Shown here in pieces: positions 8,288 through 17,724 of a stretch of 64,000 nt of DNA (position 1 is the first letter of the stretch; every line of letters begins with the position of its first letter). Origin of the DNA: Streptomyces flavofungini (lineage in GTDB: Bacteria > Actinomycetota > Actinomycetes > Streptomycetales > Streptomycetaceae); assembly GCF_030388665.1 (NCBI RefSeq), contig NZ_CP128846.1, positions 2,356,001 to 2,420,000 of the forward strand, in the 5' to 3' direction. The position numbers were made by a program, and so were the translations under genes. Under the pieces are notes generated by a model. The model worked only from the letters and a program-made list of their open reading frames with translations. It searched no databases and was not told the DNA's origin.

Positions 8288-9343
8288 ATGCCCGAACTGC
8301 GTGTCGTGGCCGTCAGCAACGACGGCACACGGCTGGTGCTGAAGGCTGCGGACAGCACGGAGTACACGCTTCCGATCGACGAACGGCTGCGCGCCGCCGT
8401 GCGCGGCGACCGGCCGCGGCTCGGACAGATCGAGATCGAGGTGGAGAGCCACCTCCGCCCCCGCGACATCCAGGCCCGTATACGTGCCGGTGCCAGCGCG
8501 GAAGAGGTCGCCTCGCTCGCCGGGATCCCCGTCGACCGCGTCCGCCGCTTCGAGGGCCCCGTGCTCGCCGAGCGCGCCTTCATGGCCGAGCGGGCCCGGA
8601 AGACCCCCGTGCGCCGTCCCGGCGAGAACACCGGACCCCAGCTCGGCGAGGCCGTCCAGGAGCGACTGCTGCTGCGCGGCGCCGACAAGGAGACCGTCCA
8701 GTGGGACTCCTGGCGCCGCGACGACGGCACCTGGGAGGTCCTGCTCGTCTACCGCGTCGCGACCGAGCCGCACTCCGCGAGCTGGACGTACGACCCGCCA
8801 CGGCGGCTCGTCCAGGCCGTCGACGACGAGGCCCGTGCCCTGATCGGCGAGACCGACGACATCGCGGCGCCCGAGCCCAGCTTCCCGTTCGTGCCGCGCA
8901 TCGCCCGGCTCCCCCGGGACCGGCCGCTCGACCGCGCCCTGGAGCGTCCCGGCGCGCCCGAGTCCGAGCAGGAGCCGGCCGCGCCCGCGGCCGTCGCCGA
9001 GCCGGAGCGAGACTCGCTCACCAGCCTCCTGGAGGCCGTGCCGAGCTTCCGCGGCGACATGGTCGTCCCCGAGCGTCCCACCACGGCACCCGCCGAACTG
9101 CCGTCCGCACCGGAGGAGCCCGAGCAGGAGCCGGAGGCCGAGGAGCCGCCCGCGAGCGCCGCGTCGGCAGGCTCCGCGTACGCGGACGTCCTGATGCCGC
9201 GGGCCGTGGCCAGCCACCGCGACCGCCTCGTCGGCTCCACGGACCGCCAGGCCGAGGCCGACGGCGTCCGCCCCGGCCGCCGCGCCGCGGTGCCGAGCTG
9301 GGACGAGATCGTGTTCGGCACCCGGCGCAAGAAACAGGAGTAG
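8288..9343 (+). CDS. sepH: SepH, FtsZ-regulating cell division protein (DUF3071)
   Basis: The 351-aa product starts MPELRVVAVSNDGTRLVLKA, the conserved DUF3071 N-terminus of SepH. A helix-turn-helix-like motif follows (about residues 55-105, LRPRDIQARIRAGASAEEVASL to RVRRFEGPV), then a conserved segment ending WEVLLVYRV. The second half is a disordered acidic, Pro-rich linker, and the C-terminus is the conserved peptide PSWDEIVFGTRRKKQE. In S. venezuelae SepH binds FtsZ directly, stimulates filament bundling and is needed for regular sporulation septa; the HTH-like domain is thought to mediate protein contact rather than DNA binding. Start ATG 8288 has GGGAGG five bases upstream. It is followed by a perfect terminator. 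Confidence 0.94.
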   Translation: MPELRVVAVSNDGTRLVLKAADSTEYTLPIDERLRAAVRGDRPRLGQIEIEVESHLRPRDIQARIRAGASAEEVASLAGIPVDRVRRFEGPVLAERAFMAERARKTPVRRPGENTGPQLGEAVQERLLLRGADKETVQWDSWRRDDGTWEVLLVYRVATEPHSASWTYDPPRRLVQAVDDEARALIGETDDIAAPEPSFPFVPRIARLPRDRPLDRALERPGAPESEQEPAAPAAVAEPERDSLTSLLEAVPSFRGDMVVPERPTTAPAELPSAPEEPEQEPEAEEPPASAASAGSAYADVLMPRAVASHRDRLVGSTDRQAEADGVRPGRRAAVPSWDEIVFGTRRKKQE

Positions 9344-9421
9344 CGGCGCCCGGCAGGGCCGACGGGCGTGGGGCGCACACGAAAACGCCCGGCGCACGCC
9401 GGTTCGGGCCGTCGAGAGCAC

Positions 9422-9462
9422 AGTGAAGGGCCTGTACGCGAGATGCGTACAGGCCCTTCACT
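9422..9462. terminator. Terminator hairpin downstream of sepH
   Basis: A perfect 18-bp stem (AGTGAAGGGCCTGTACGC) closes a GAGAT loop. It lies 80 bases beyond the sepH stop and also faces the end of the convergent sulfurtransferase gene. Confidence 0.85.
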
Positions 9463-9562
9463 CGTCAACCACAACTGGCTCCGCGCGGTACCCGCGCGCC
9501 GGGGCCGAACCGGGCCTCCCGGTCCGGCCCCGGCGCCGGTGCCGGGCGCCCGCGCCAAGCTA

Positions 9563-9604
<42 letters not shown>

Positions 9605-9606
9605 TC

Positions 9607-10461
9607 CTACTGCGGCTCCGGCCCTGTCGCCACCGGCCGCGCCGGGTCCGAAGACCACTCCGACCACGAGCCGACGTACAGCGTCGCCGGGATGCCCGCC
9701 ACCGCGAGGGCGAGGACCTCGTGGGCCCCGGAGACGCCCGAGCCGCAGTACACGCCGACCTCCGAAGCGTCGGACGCCCCCAGGGACTTGAAGCGGGCCG
9801 CGAGTTCGTCGGCGGGGCGGAAGCGGCCGTCCGCCGCGACGTTCTCGGTGGTGGGCGCCGAGACCGCGCCGGGGATGTGGCCGCCGACGCGGTCGATGGG
9901 CTCGACGTCGCCGCGGTAGCGCTCCGCGGCACGGGCGTCCAGGAGCAGACCCGAGCGGGCCAGCGCCGCCGCGCCGTCCGCGTCGACGCGGCCCACGGAC
10001 TCCGGGACCGGCGTGAACGTGCCCGCCACCGACGCGGTCACCTCCCCGGACTCCAGCTCCCCCGTCCACGCGGCCAGCCCGCCGTCCAGGACCCGCACCG
10101 ACGGATGCCCCGCCCAGCGCAGCAGCCACCAGGCGCGCGCGGCGGCCCAGCCCTGCCCGCCGTCGTACACGACGACCGGCCGGTCCGCCGAGACCCCGGC
10201 CGCCCGCATGACCGGGCCGAAGTGCTCGACATCCGGAAGGGGATGCCTGCCCCCGGCGCCCGCCGGGCCCGCGAGGTCCGCGTCGAGGTCGACGAAGACC
10301 GCCCCGGGGATGTGCCCGGCCGCATGCTCGGCCCGCCCGTCGAAGGGCGGCTCGCCCGCCGCCTTGGCCACGCTCAGCTGCCAACGGATGTCGAGCAGCA
10401 CTGGCGGATTCTCGCTCGCCAAGTCGCTCGCGAGTTCGGATGCGGAGATGATGGCATTCAT
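9607..10461 (-). CDS. sseA: Thiosulfate/3-mercaptopyruvate sulfurtransferase
   Basis: A 284-aa tandem-rhodanese enzyme that transfers sulfane sulfur to cyanide or thiols. The first rhodanese domain (about 5-140) lacks a catalytic cysteine and the second (about 165-280) carries C239 in VYCGSGVSGAHEVLAL. The loop CGSGVS resembles the CGSGVT loop of mercaptopyruvate sulfurtransferases more than the CRKGVT loop of classical thiosulfate enzymes, so 3-mercaptopyruvate is the likelier donor. The domain-linking motif GHIPGAV appears twice, as expected. Start ATG 10461 (MNAIISASEL) has AAGGA eight bases upstream; the upstream extension is non-coding. It converges on sepH. Confidence 0.92.
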   Translation of the reverse strand: MNAIISASELASDLASENPPVLLDIRWQLSVAKAAGEPPFDGRAEHAAGHIPGAVFVDLDADLAGPAGAGGRHPLPDVEHFGPVMRAAGVSADRPVVVYDGGQGWAAARAWWLLRWAGHPSVRVLDGGLAAWTGELESGEVTASVAGTFTPVPESVGRVDADGAAALARSGLLLDARAAERYRGDVEPIDRVGGHIPGAVSAPTTENVAADGRFRPADELAARFKSLGASDASEVGVYCGSGVSGAHEVLALAVAGIPATLYVGSWSEWSSDPARPVATGPEPQ

Positions 10462-10892
10462 GGGCCCCATCCTTGCGCACAGGGTGGCCGCCGCGCTCAG
10501 CTCCGGATACCATCCTCGGCCGGACCACGCCCGGACACGCGGCGTACGGAAACGAGCACGCCGCGTACCGCAGATGGACACAACCCTGCAATCGCGCGTT
10601 AACGGATGAGAAATGGCAAATCGGGCATCCTCCGCGGGGGAGCCCGCGAGCGCGGCGCGGCCGGGGGGGCGCCGGGCTACAGGTGATGCGAGCATCTGCA
10701 CGGGCGGGCATACGCGCGGCGAGAGCACGCGCGTTCGAACAGCGGACCGAAGCGGAATCGAAGCGGAGTGGCAACGGCTGGGCGACGAGGATGACAGCTG
10801 ACAGACAACAGATGCCAGAACTTGAACTCTGTTAGTTGTGGTCCGTCGTCACCCGGCTGTCGAAGTCACGAGGGCCCGAGGAGAGAGTGACG
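10462..10892. other. Divergent intergenic region, no gene seen
   Basis: 431 bases between the divergent sulfurtransferase and VOC genes. Reading frames here lack ribosome binding sites and normal third-position bias. A GTTAACGG sequence and a somewhat AT-richer patch near 10595-10625 may be promoter DNA; I see no RNA fold or dyad that stands out. Confidence 0.4.
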
Positions 10893-11708
10893 ATGACCGA
10901 GGCACGGTGGCCGGCCGACAGACGCGCCCAGGGCGCGCGGCACACACCCGGCACGCCCTGCTGGGTGAGCCTGATGGCGCACGACCTGGCTGCGACCCAG
11001 GAGTTCTACGCGGCGCTTTTCGACTGGACCTACGAGCCCGGGCCGCAGCAGCTCGGCCCGTATGTGCGGGCGATGCTCGACGGCTGCGAGGTGGCGGGAA
11101 TCGGACAACTGCCGGCCGACCGCCACCTGCCCATCGCGTGGACCCCGTACCTGGCGTCGGACGACGCGGACGAGGCCGCCGAGATGGTGCGGCACTGCGG
11201 CGGCACGGTCGGCGTGGGGCCACTCGACGCGGGCGAGGCCGGGCGCATGGCGATCGCGTCGGACCCGGCGGGGGCGGTGTTCGGCATCTGGCAGGCGTCG
11301 CTGCACCTGGGTGCGACGGTCGCGGGCGTACCGGGCACGCCGACCTGGAACGAACTCCTCACACGCGAGACCGAAGAGGTCGCGAAGTTCTACCGGACGC
11401 TGTTCGGCTACACCGAAAAGGCCGCCACCAGCCCCGGGTTGGACTATCTGACCCTGCGCCTCCACGACGTCCCGGTGGCGTCCGTGCGCGGTGTCGGGCA
11501 GGAACTGCCGGACGACCGGGGCGCGCACTGGATGACGTACTTCGAAGCGGCGGACGTGGACGCGTCGGCGGAACATGCGGCCGAGCTCGGCGGCCATGTG
11601 CTCACGCCCGCACAGGACGGCCGGTACGGGCGGATCGCGACGGTCGCCGACCCCGAGGGCGCGATCTTCACGCTCATCCGCTCCGCGCATCCGCGCGCGA
11701 CCGGCTGA
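10893..11708 (+). CDS. Two-domain VOC (glyoxalase/bleomycin-resistance fold) protein
   Basis: The 271-aa product consists of two tandem vicinal-oxygen-chelate modules. The first (about 15-130) begins CWVSLMAHDLAATQEFYAALFDW and ends DPAGAVFGIWQ; the second (about 145-265) begins WNELLTRETEEVAKFYRTLFGY and ends DPEGAIFTLIR. These beginnings and ends are hallmarks of this family in Streptomyces, usually annotated as hydroxylase or glyoxalase without proven activity. Start ATG 10893 follows a strong GAGGAGAGAG. The reaction is unknown; antibiotic-binding or dioxygenase-like roles are possible. The gene is convergent with tdk, only four bases from its stop. Confidence 0.85.
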   Translation: MTEARWPADRRAQGARHTPGTPCWVSLMAHDLAATQEFYAALFDWTYEPGPQQLGPYVRAMLDGCEVAGIGQLPADRHLPIAWTPYLASDDADEAAEMVRHCGGTVGVGPLDAGEAGRMAIASDPAGAVFGIWQASLHLGATVAGVPGTPTWNELLTRETEEVAKFYRTLFGYTEKAATSPGLDYLTLRLHDVPVASVRGVGQELPDDRGAHWMTYFEAADVDASAEHAAELGGHVLTPAQDGRYGRIATVADPEGAIFTLIRSAHPRATG

Positions 11709-11712
11709 GGCC

Positions 11713-12372
11713 CTAGGGGCGCTCCAGGGTGTCGACGGGCAGCACGTCGGGCGACAGCGCGCCCGCGCGCGCGGAGGCCGCCGTCATGCGGCGCCGGTAG
11801 TGACGGCGGCACAGCACCTCGTAGCCCACTTCGTCGGCCGCCTGGTTGACGTCGCCGACGACGATCTGGGCTCCCTCGACGACCATCCGGCCGCCGCTGG
11901 TGCGGGCGTTGTGGGTGGCGCGGGCGCCGCACCAGCACAGGGCCTCGACCTGGAGGACCTCGACGCGGTCCGCGAGTTCGACCAGGCGCTGGGAGCCCGG
12001 GAACAGCTTGGAGCGGAAGTCGGTCGTGATGCCGAACGCGAAGACGTCCACGCCCAGATCGTCGACCACGCGCGCGAGCTGGTCGATCTGCTCGGGCGCG
12101 AGGAACTGCGCCTCGTCGGCGATCACGTAGTCGGCACGGGCGCCGCGCGAGAGGTGGTCGACGAGGTAGGCGTAGATGTCGAGGTCGTCGGCCACCTCGA
12201 TGGCCTCCGTGACCAGGCCGAGCCGCGAGGAGAGCTTGCCCTCCCCCGCGCGGTCGTTGCGCGCGAAGATCATGCCCTGCAGGCCGCGTGCCGAGCGGTT
12301 GTGCTCGATCTGCAGCGCGAGGGTGCTCTTCCCGCAGTCCATCGTTCCGGAGAAGAACACCAGCTCAGGCAT
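11713..12372 (-). CDS. tdk: Thymidine kinase (type II)
   Basis: This 219-aa salvage enzyme phosphorylates thymidine with ATP. It has the P-loop SGTMDCGKST (residues 8-17), the catalytic glutamate in the DEAQF motif (E87) and the zinc-binding set C146, C148 (LCWCG) and C188, H191 (LCRRHYRRR), with the C-terminal lasso region. The P-loop reads GTMDCGKST rather than the common GPMFSGKST, a variant seen in actinobacteria. It is the last gene of an apparent three-gene unit with the phosphodiesterase and the DUF5998-like protein. Ribosome binding is weak (AAAGG about 17 bases upstream). Confidence 0.92.
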   Translation of the reverse strand: MPELVFFSGTMDCGKSTLALQIEHNRSARGLQGMIFARNDRAGEGKLSSRLGLVTEAIEVADDLDIYAYLVDHLSRGARADYVIADEAQFLAPEQIDQLARVVDDLGVDVFAFGITTDFRSKLFPGSQRLVELADRVEVLQVEALCWCGARATHNARTSGGRMVVEGAQIVVGDVNQAADEVGYEVLCRRHYRRRMTAASARAGALSPDVLPVDTLERP

Positions 12373-12464
12373 GGAGGGTTGAGCGCCTTTCGGTGGGTGC
12401 GCGAGGAGGTGCGCGGGGGCGTACGAGGTGGGGTGCCGTCCATGACGTACACGTCGAGAAGCAG

Positions 12465-13706
12465 CTAGGAGCGTACTTCGAGGAGCGGTACGAGTTGTTC
12501 GGCGGGGGTCATCGAGCCGTGGTTGCCGACCATCGCGGACTCCCTCGGCTCCCGCTGGGAGGCGGTGATGAGGACGTCGGCGTGGGCGGCGGCGACGACG
12601 TCCCCGATGCGCCCGTGGACGCGTTCGTCGACGCGCGGACCGAACCAGCCGGCCGCGATCGCCTCGTCCCTGCTCGCCACCCAGAACTGCTCGCCGAGCA
12701 CCTCGCGCCAGACGGCGAGGACGTCGGCCTCGGCTCCGGGCACTGCGTAGACGTGCCGGGCGCGGCCCTCGCCGCCGAGCAGGGCGACTCCGGCGCGCAG
12801 CTCCCAGTCCTCGTCGAAGTCGATGCGGGAGGCGTCGTCGAAGGGGATGTCGAGCATGCCGTGGTCGGCGGTGACGTACAGGGCGCTGCGCGGCGGGAGC
12901 TGCTCGGCGAGGCGCTGGACGAGTCGGTCCACGTACATGAGCTGGCCGCGCCAGGCGTCGGAGTCGACGCCGAAGCGGTGGCCCTTGCCGTCGACTTCGG
13001 CGTAGTACGTGTAGACCAGCGTCCGGTCCGCGGCGGCCAGCTGCTCGGCGGCGAGGTCCATGCGGTCCTCGCCGGAGAGGCGGCCGCGGAAGGTGCCGCC
13101 GCTGAGGGCGATCCTGGTGAGCGGGGTGTGCTCGAAGGTCGGCGAGGACACCTGGGCGGTGTGGATGCCCGCGTCGTGGGCGCGCTGGAAGACCGTCGGG
13201 TACGGCTGCCAGGCGTGCGGGTCGGACCAGGGCTTCCAGCGGAGCTGGTTCATCAGCTCGCCGCTGTCGGGGTTGCGCACCGTGTACCCGGGCAGGCCGT
13301 GGGCGCCGGGCGGCAGACCGGTGCCCACGGAGGCCAGGGAAGTCGCCGTGGTGGCGGGGAAGCCCGCGGTGATGGGGCGGCCGGTGCCGCCGCGCGAGGA
13401 GCCGAGCAGCGAGGTCAGGAAGGGTGCTTCGGCGGGGTGCGCGCGCAGCTGCTCCCAGCCGAGGCCGTCGATGAGGAAGACGCAGTTCCGGTCGGCGGGG
13501 GCCAGCTCGGGGATGAGCGGGGCGAAGCCGTCCACTTCCTGGTGGGCGACCAGGGTGGGCAGGACGTCGGCGAGCGATCCCGTGCCGTACGCGGGCACGG
13601 GTGCGGAGTCGAGGGCGAGCGGCTGGATGTCGTCCCAGGCGGTGGCGGCAGGGGCGGGCGCGGAACGCCCTCCGTCCGGGGCGGGGGCGGGAGACGGGTG
13701 GGCCAT
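12465..13706 (-). CDS. Alkaline-phosphatase-superfamily nucleotide pyrophosphatase/phosphodiesterase
   Basis: The 413-aa protein contains the metal ligands of type I phosphodiesterases: Asp in NCVFLIDGLGW, the nucleophile Thr in ITAGFPATTATSLASVGTG, Asp and His in YAEVDGKGHRFGVDS, Asp-His in YVTADHGMLD and the last His in MVGNHGSMTP. All six ligand positions are present, so it should be an active two-zinc hydrolase of phosphodiester or pyrophosphate bonds. No signal peptide is visible, and the first 30 residues are Pro/Ala rich, so it is probably cytoplasmic. Its ATG overlaps the stop of the upstream gene (TGATG), implying translational coupling. Confidence 0.88.
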   Translation of the reverse strand: MAHPSPAPAPDGGRSAPAPAATAWDDIQPLALDSAPVPAYGTGSLADVLPTLVAHQEVDGFAPLIPELAPADRNCVFLIDGLGWEQLRAHPAEAPFLTSLLGSSRGGTGRPITAGFPATTATSLASVGTGLPPGAHGLPGYTVRNPDSGELMNQLRWKPWSDPHAWQPYPTVFQRAHDAGIHTAQVSSPTFEHTPLTRIALSGGTFRGRLSGEDRMDLAAEQLAAADRTLVYTYYAEVDGKGHRFGVDSDAWRGQLMYVDRLVQRLAEQLPPRSALYVTADHGMLDIPFDDASRIDFDEDWELRAGVALLGGEGRARHVYAVPGAEADVLAVWREVLGEQFWVASRDEAIAAGWFGPRVDERVHGRIGDVVAAAHADVLITASQREPRESAMVGNHGSMTPAEQLVPLLEVRS

Positions 13707-14302
13707 CAGCGGCTGGTGTCCGTGCCGGCCGCGGTGGCCTCGGAGAGGGCCTGGGCGAAGGCGAGGGTCTGGCGGACGGTGTCGGGGCCGTCGCCGGCTT
13801 CGCTGACCCGCAGGCTCAGGTCGTCGGCGGTGGAGCTGCCGGTGTAGCCGTGGTCGGCCTCGCAGTTGGGGTCGCCGCAGGCGGCGGGCTCCAGGTCGAT
13901 GCGGGACACGGCGCCCCAGCCGATGGTCAGGACGACCTCGCGGGGCAGGGATCCGGGGACGTACTTCTCCGGGTTGGCGACGACGCGGCTGACGACCACG
14001 GACGAGATCCGGCCGATCTTCACGGACTCGGTGGAGGTGGTGGCGTACGGCGTCGGGGATGTGGAGTCGGCCGCCTGCTCGTCGGTGTGGCTGACGATGA
14101 AACGGGTGTCCGTGAGGACGAGCACCGTCACATGGCGGCGGACCTCGTTCGCGTCGAACGTGGTCTCCTGGTGGACCAGATACGACCCGATGGTCTCGCC
14201 GCCGATCGCGGCTTCCACCGCCTCGGCCACGAGGGCCGGGTAGTAGCCGCTGCGCTCGATCGCCGCGCGCAGCCCCTGGGTCGTCGTACCGGTCTTTGCC
14301 AT
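13706..14302 (-). CDS. Conserved actinobacterial protein (DUF5998-like)
   Basis: A 198-aa soluble protein starting MAKTGTTTQGLRAAIERSGYYP. It resembles the family I remember as DUF5998, with conserved stretches VTVLVLTDTRFIVSHTDE and VVLTIGWGAVSRIDLEP followed by CGDPNCEADHGYTG, whose Cys/His pattern might bind a metal. The ORF can be extended 105 bases upstream, but that part is shadow-like. It is the first gene of the unit with the phosphodiesterase and tdk; its stop overlaps the next start by one base. Function is unknown; linkage to a phosphodiesterase and thymidine kinase hints at nucleotide metabolism, which is inference only. Confidence 0.8.
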   Translation of the reverse strand: MAKTGTTTQGLRAAIERSGYYPALVAEAVEAAIGGETIGSYLVHQETTFDANEVRRHVTVLVLTDTRFIVSHTDEQAADSTSPTPYATTSTESVKIGRISSVVVSRVVANPEKYVPGSLPREVVLTIGWGAVSRIDLEPAACGDPNCEADHGYTGSSTADDLSLRVSEAGDGPDTVRQTLAFAQALSEATAAGTDTSR

Positions 14303-14419
14303 GCCGCCCATCCTACGGCCCGGCGCCTGGCCCAAGGTGCCCAGTGGCCGCGCGGGCACCCCCTGTGCGCACTCGTCGGCCACGCGCGCGGGGCATCGGC
14401 GGGCCACGGGCGCACGCCG

Positions 14420-17400
14420 TCAGTACGCGGGCAGGGTGCGCGGGCCCAGGTCGTCGCGGGCGGGCGGCGGGGCGAGGCGCACGGTCGCGCTGAGGACGGA
14501 GAGGCCTTCCTGCGCGACGACCACCGGCTCCAGTGAGACGGTGACCACTTCGGGGTGATCGTCGACGAGCCGCGAGAGGCGCATCAGGAGCTCTTCGAGG
14601 GCGGGGGTGTCCACGGGGGCCGAACCCCGCCAGCCGAACAGGAGCGGGGCCGTCCGGATCGACCGGACGAGGTTGCCCGCCTCCCGGTCGGTGACCGGAA
14701 TCAGCCGGTGCGCGGTGTCGCCGAGCAGTTCGGAGGCCGCTCCGGCGAGCCCGAAGGACAGCACGGCACCGGCGACGGGGTCGTGGCCCGCGCGCACGAC
14801 GGTGTCCACGCCGCGGGCCACCATGGCCTGGACGACGGGGCGCAGCTCGGCGGGCCTGCCGAGGGTGTGGGTCAGCTCCCGGTAGGCGCGCCGCAGTTGT
14901 TCCTCGTCGGCGAGGTCGAGGCGGACGCCGCCGAGGTCGGGGCGGTGGCGCAGGTGGGGCGCGGTGGTCTTGAGGGCGACGGGGTAGCCGGCCTCGCGCG
15001 CGGCGCGGACCGCGGTGTCGGCGTCGGGGGCGGCCAGGGCCCGGCGCACGCCGATGCCGTACCGCGCGAGCAGGTCGTGGGCGTCGTCGGCGTCGAGGGT
15101 GACCCCGCGGACGTCGTCGGCCTTGGCCAGGAGGCGCTCGATCAGTTCGCCCGCGCCCTGTTCGTCGATGTCGTCGTACTCGGGCACCTTGCCGGGCTCG
15201 GCGATGTCACGCCGCCACTGGGCGTACTTGACGGCCTCGGCGAGCGCGCGGACGGCCCGCTCGGCCGCGGGGTAGGCGGGGATGCGGTGGTGGGGCGGCG
15301 GGTCCGCGCGGGGGGTGGGGCCCGGCCGGTCGGCCCGGGGCGGGGGTGCGCCGGGTCCGGCCTGGGGGCGCGGTGGAGCGGGCGGGGGTGTCGGTGCGGT
15401 GGGGGCGGCGGGGTGGGCGAGGTCGGTCGGGTGGGCCGGGCCCGCTGGGTGAGCCGTGTCCTCCGGGCGAGCCGGTCCCGACAGGTGGCCCGGGCCCGCC
15501 GCGCGGGCCGCGTCCCCTTGGGGGCTCGATCCCCGCGCACGGCCCGTGTCCCCCTGGTGACCCGACCCCACCGGATGGACCTGGTCTCCCTGCTCCGTGA
15601 CCGCCGCCGCGCGCGGCCCCGTGCTCGCCGCCGCGGACAGGGCCTTCGCGAGGCCGCCCAGCTCCACGTGCACGACCGTGACCGGCTTCGTGGGGCAGCT
15701 CGCGGCGGCGGCGCGCAGGGCCGTCGCCAGGGACTCGTCCTCGCCCTTGCGGCCGGCTTCGCCGAGGGACGGGATGACGGTGACGACGACCGCGTCACAG
15801 CCCTCGTCGGCCAGCGCGGCGGCGAGCGCGGTGCGGAAGTCGTCCGGGGACGCGGAGGTCGTCAGGTCCAGGGGCGGCAGCGGCCGCAGGCCTTCGGCGA
15901 CGCAGGCGTCGTACGTGAGCAGGCCGAGCGACTCGGAGTTGCCGAGGATGGCGACGCGGGGCCCCGCGGGCAGCGGCTGCCCGGCGAGGAGCAGTCCGGC
16001 GTCGACGAGTTCGGTGACGGTGTCCACGCGGATCACCCCGGCCTGCCGCAGCAGCGCCGACACGGTGGCGTGCGGGAGGCGGGTGGCGGCGCCCGCGTGG
16101 CCGGTGGGCGCGATGCCGCTGTGCCGGGCGCCCTGGACGACGACGAGGGGCTTCACGGCTGCGGTGCGGCGGGCGAGGCGGGTGAACTTGCGGGGGTTGC
16201 CGATGGATTCGAGGTACATCAGGGCGACGTCGGTGTCCGGGTCGTCGTACCAGTACTGGAGCACGTCGTTCCCGGAGACGTCCGCGCGGTTGCCGGTGCT
16301 GACGCACGTCGACAGGCCCCACAGGCCCGAGCCACGGCGGTGCAGCCGGGACAGGAGGGCGATGCCGATGGCGCCCGACTGGGTGAACAGGCCGAGGCGT
16401 CCGGCGGGCGGCAGGTCCGGCGCCAGGGAGGCGTTGAGGCGGGTCTCCGGAGAGGTGTTGATGACTCCGAAGGCGTTCGGTCCGATGATGCGCATCCCGT
16501 AGGAGCGTGCTTGGCGGACCAGTTCACGCTGCCGTTCGCGTCCCTCGGGGCCGCTCTCGGCGTATCCGGCGGAGATGACGACGAGCCCCTGGACGCCGTG
16601 TTCGCCGCAGTCGGCGACGGCCTGGGGGACGCGTTCGGCGGGGACGGCGACGACGGCGAGGTCGACGGGGTCGGCGATGTCGCGCACGGAGCGGTGGGCG
16701 GGCACCCCGTCGATGTCGGTGGCCCCTTCGGGGAGGGCACTGTTCACGGCGTACAGCCGCCCCGTGAAACCGGCTCCCAGGACGTTGCGCAGAATGCCGC
16801 GGCCGACGCCGTCCGGGGAGCGGCCCACGCCGATCACGGCGACGGAGCCGGGCGCGAGGAGGCGCTGCACGGAGCGGGCCTCGGCGCGCTGTTCACGGGC
16901 GCGCTGGACGGCCAGGGAGCGGTCGGTGGGTTCCAGGTCGAGTTCGAGGCGTACGACGCCGTCCTCGAAGCTGCGCCGCTGCTGATAGCCGGCGTCCGTG
17001 AAGACCTTGACCATCTTGGTGTTGGCGGGCAGGACCTCGGCGGCGAAGCGGCGGATGCCGCGCTCCCGGGCGACCGCCGCGATGTGTTCGAGGAGCGCGG
17101 AGGCGACGCCGCGGCCCTGGTGGGCGTCCTGGACGAGGAAGGCGACCTCGGCCGTTTCAAAGGGGGCGGGCGCGGAGCGCCCTCCGGCATGGGTGGTGGG
17201 GGGAGACGGGTGGGCGGGCGCGGAGGCGGGGCGGCCCTGGGCGTCGATGCGGTCGAAGCGGACGGTCGCGATGAACTCGCCGCCCACGGTGGCCGCGAGG
17301 CCCACGCGGTCCACGTGGTCGTGATGGGTGAAGCGGCGCACGTCCTTGGCGGACAGGCGGGGGTACGGAGCGAAGAAGCGGTAGTACTTCGACTCGTCGG

Positions 17401-17587
17401 AGACCTGCTCGAAGAAGCTGACCAGGCGGTCCGCGTCGGCGGCGGTGATGGGCCTGATCCGGGCGGTGCCCCCGTCCCGCAGCACGACGTCGGCCTCCCA
17501 GTGGGAGGGGTAGGGGTGCTGATCCGCGGGGGCGGGCGCGGCGCTGTCCGACGAGGTGTGCGCTGGGCCGTCCGCCGGGGTCTGCAT
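14420..17587 (-). CDS. GNAT acetyltransferase fused to NDP-forming acyl-CoA ligase (PatA-type)
   Basis: A very large 1055-aa protein. Residues about 35-205 form a GNAT acetyltransferase (RIRPITAADADRLVSFFEQ; acetyl-CoA loop VQDAHQGRGVASALLEH). A CoA-binding Rossmann domain follows (SVAVIGVGRSPDGVGRGILRN), then ligase domains with SQSGAIGIALLSRLH and a GHAGA loop aligning with the phospho-histidine loop of ADP-forming acetyl-CoA synthetases. After a roughly 100-residue Pro/Gly/His-rich insert, the C-terminal 240 residues are an ATP-grasp domain (GYPVALKTTAPHLRHRPDLGGV). This N-terminal-GNAT arrangement is that of Streptomyces PatA, which acetylates acyl-CoA synthetases. Start ATG 17587 has no clear ribosome binding site. 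It is divergent from ptsH. Confidence 0.88.
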   Translation of the reverse strand: MQTPADGPAHTSSDSAAPAPADQHPYPSHWEADVVLRDGGTARIRPITAADADRLVSFFEQVSDESKYYRFFAPYPRLSAKDVRRFTHHDHVDRVGLAATVGGEFIATVRFDRIDAQGRPASAPAHPSPPTTHAGGRSAPAPFETAEVAFLVQDAHQGRGVASALLEHIAAVARERGIRRFAAEVLPANTKMVKVFTDAGYQQRRSFEDGVVRLELDLEPTDRSLAVQRAREQRAEARSVQRLLAPGSVAVIGVGRSPDGVGRGILRNVLGAGFTGRLYAVNSALPEGATDIDGVPAHRSVRDIADPVDLAVVAVPAERVPQAVADCGEHGVQGLVVISAGYAESGPEGRERQRELVRQARSYGMRIIGPNAFGVINTSPETRLNASLAPDLPPAGRLGLFTQSGAIGIALLSRLHRRGSGLWGLSTCVSTGNRADVSGNDVLQYWYDDPDTDVALMYLESIGNPRKFTRLARRTAAVKPLVVVQGARHSGIAPTGHAGAATRLPHATVSALLRQAGVIRVDTVTELVDAGLLLAGQPLPAGPRVAILGNSESLGLLTYDACVAEGLRPLPPLDLTTSASPDDFRTALAAALADEGCDAVVVTVIPSLGEAGRKGEDESLATALRAAAASCPTKPVTVVHVELGGLAKALSAAASTGPRAAAVTEQGDQVHPVGSGHQGDTGRARGSSPQGDAARAAGPGHLSGPARPEDTAHPAGPAHPTDLAHPAAPTAPTPPPAPPRPQAGPGAPPPRADRPGPTPRADPPPHHRIPAYPAAERAVRALAEAVKYAQWRRDIAEPGKVPEYDDIDEQGAGELIERLLAKADDVRGVTLDADDAHDLLARYGIGVRRALAAPDADTAVRAAREAGYPVALKTTAPHLRHRPDLGGVRLDLADEEQLRRAYRELTHTLGRPAELRPVVQAMVARGVDTVVRAGHDPVAGAVLSFGLAGAASELLGDTAHRLIPVTDREAGNLVRSIRTAPLLFGWRGSAPVDTPALEELLMRLSRLVDDHPEVVTVSLEPVVVAQEGLSVLSATVRLAPPPARDDLGPRTLPAY

Positions 17588-17724
17588 GGGGCCAGAGTAC
17601 GGGTCGCGCGGCCGCCCGGGCCGGGGCAGTGTAGGAGTGGTCGAAGAGACGGCCGGGTAGGGGTCGTACGTCCGTGGTGCGAGGTGACGGACGTCCGGCG
17701 GGAGCATCCGGGTCGGCATGAGAT

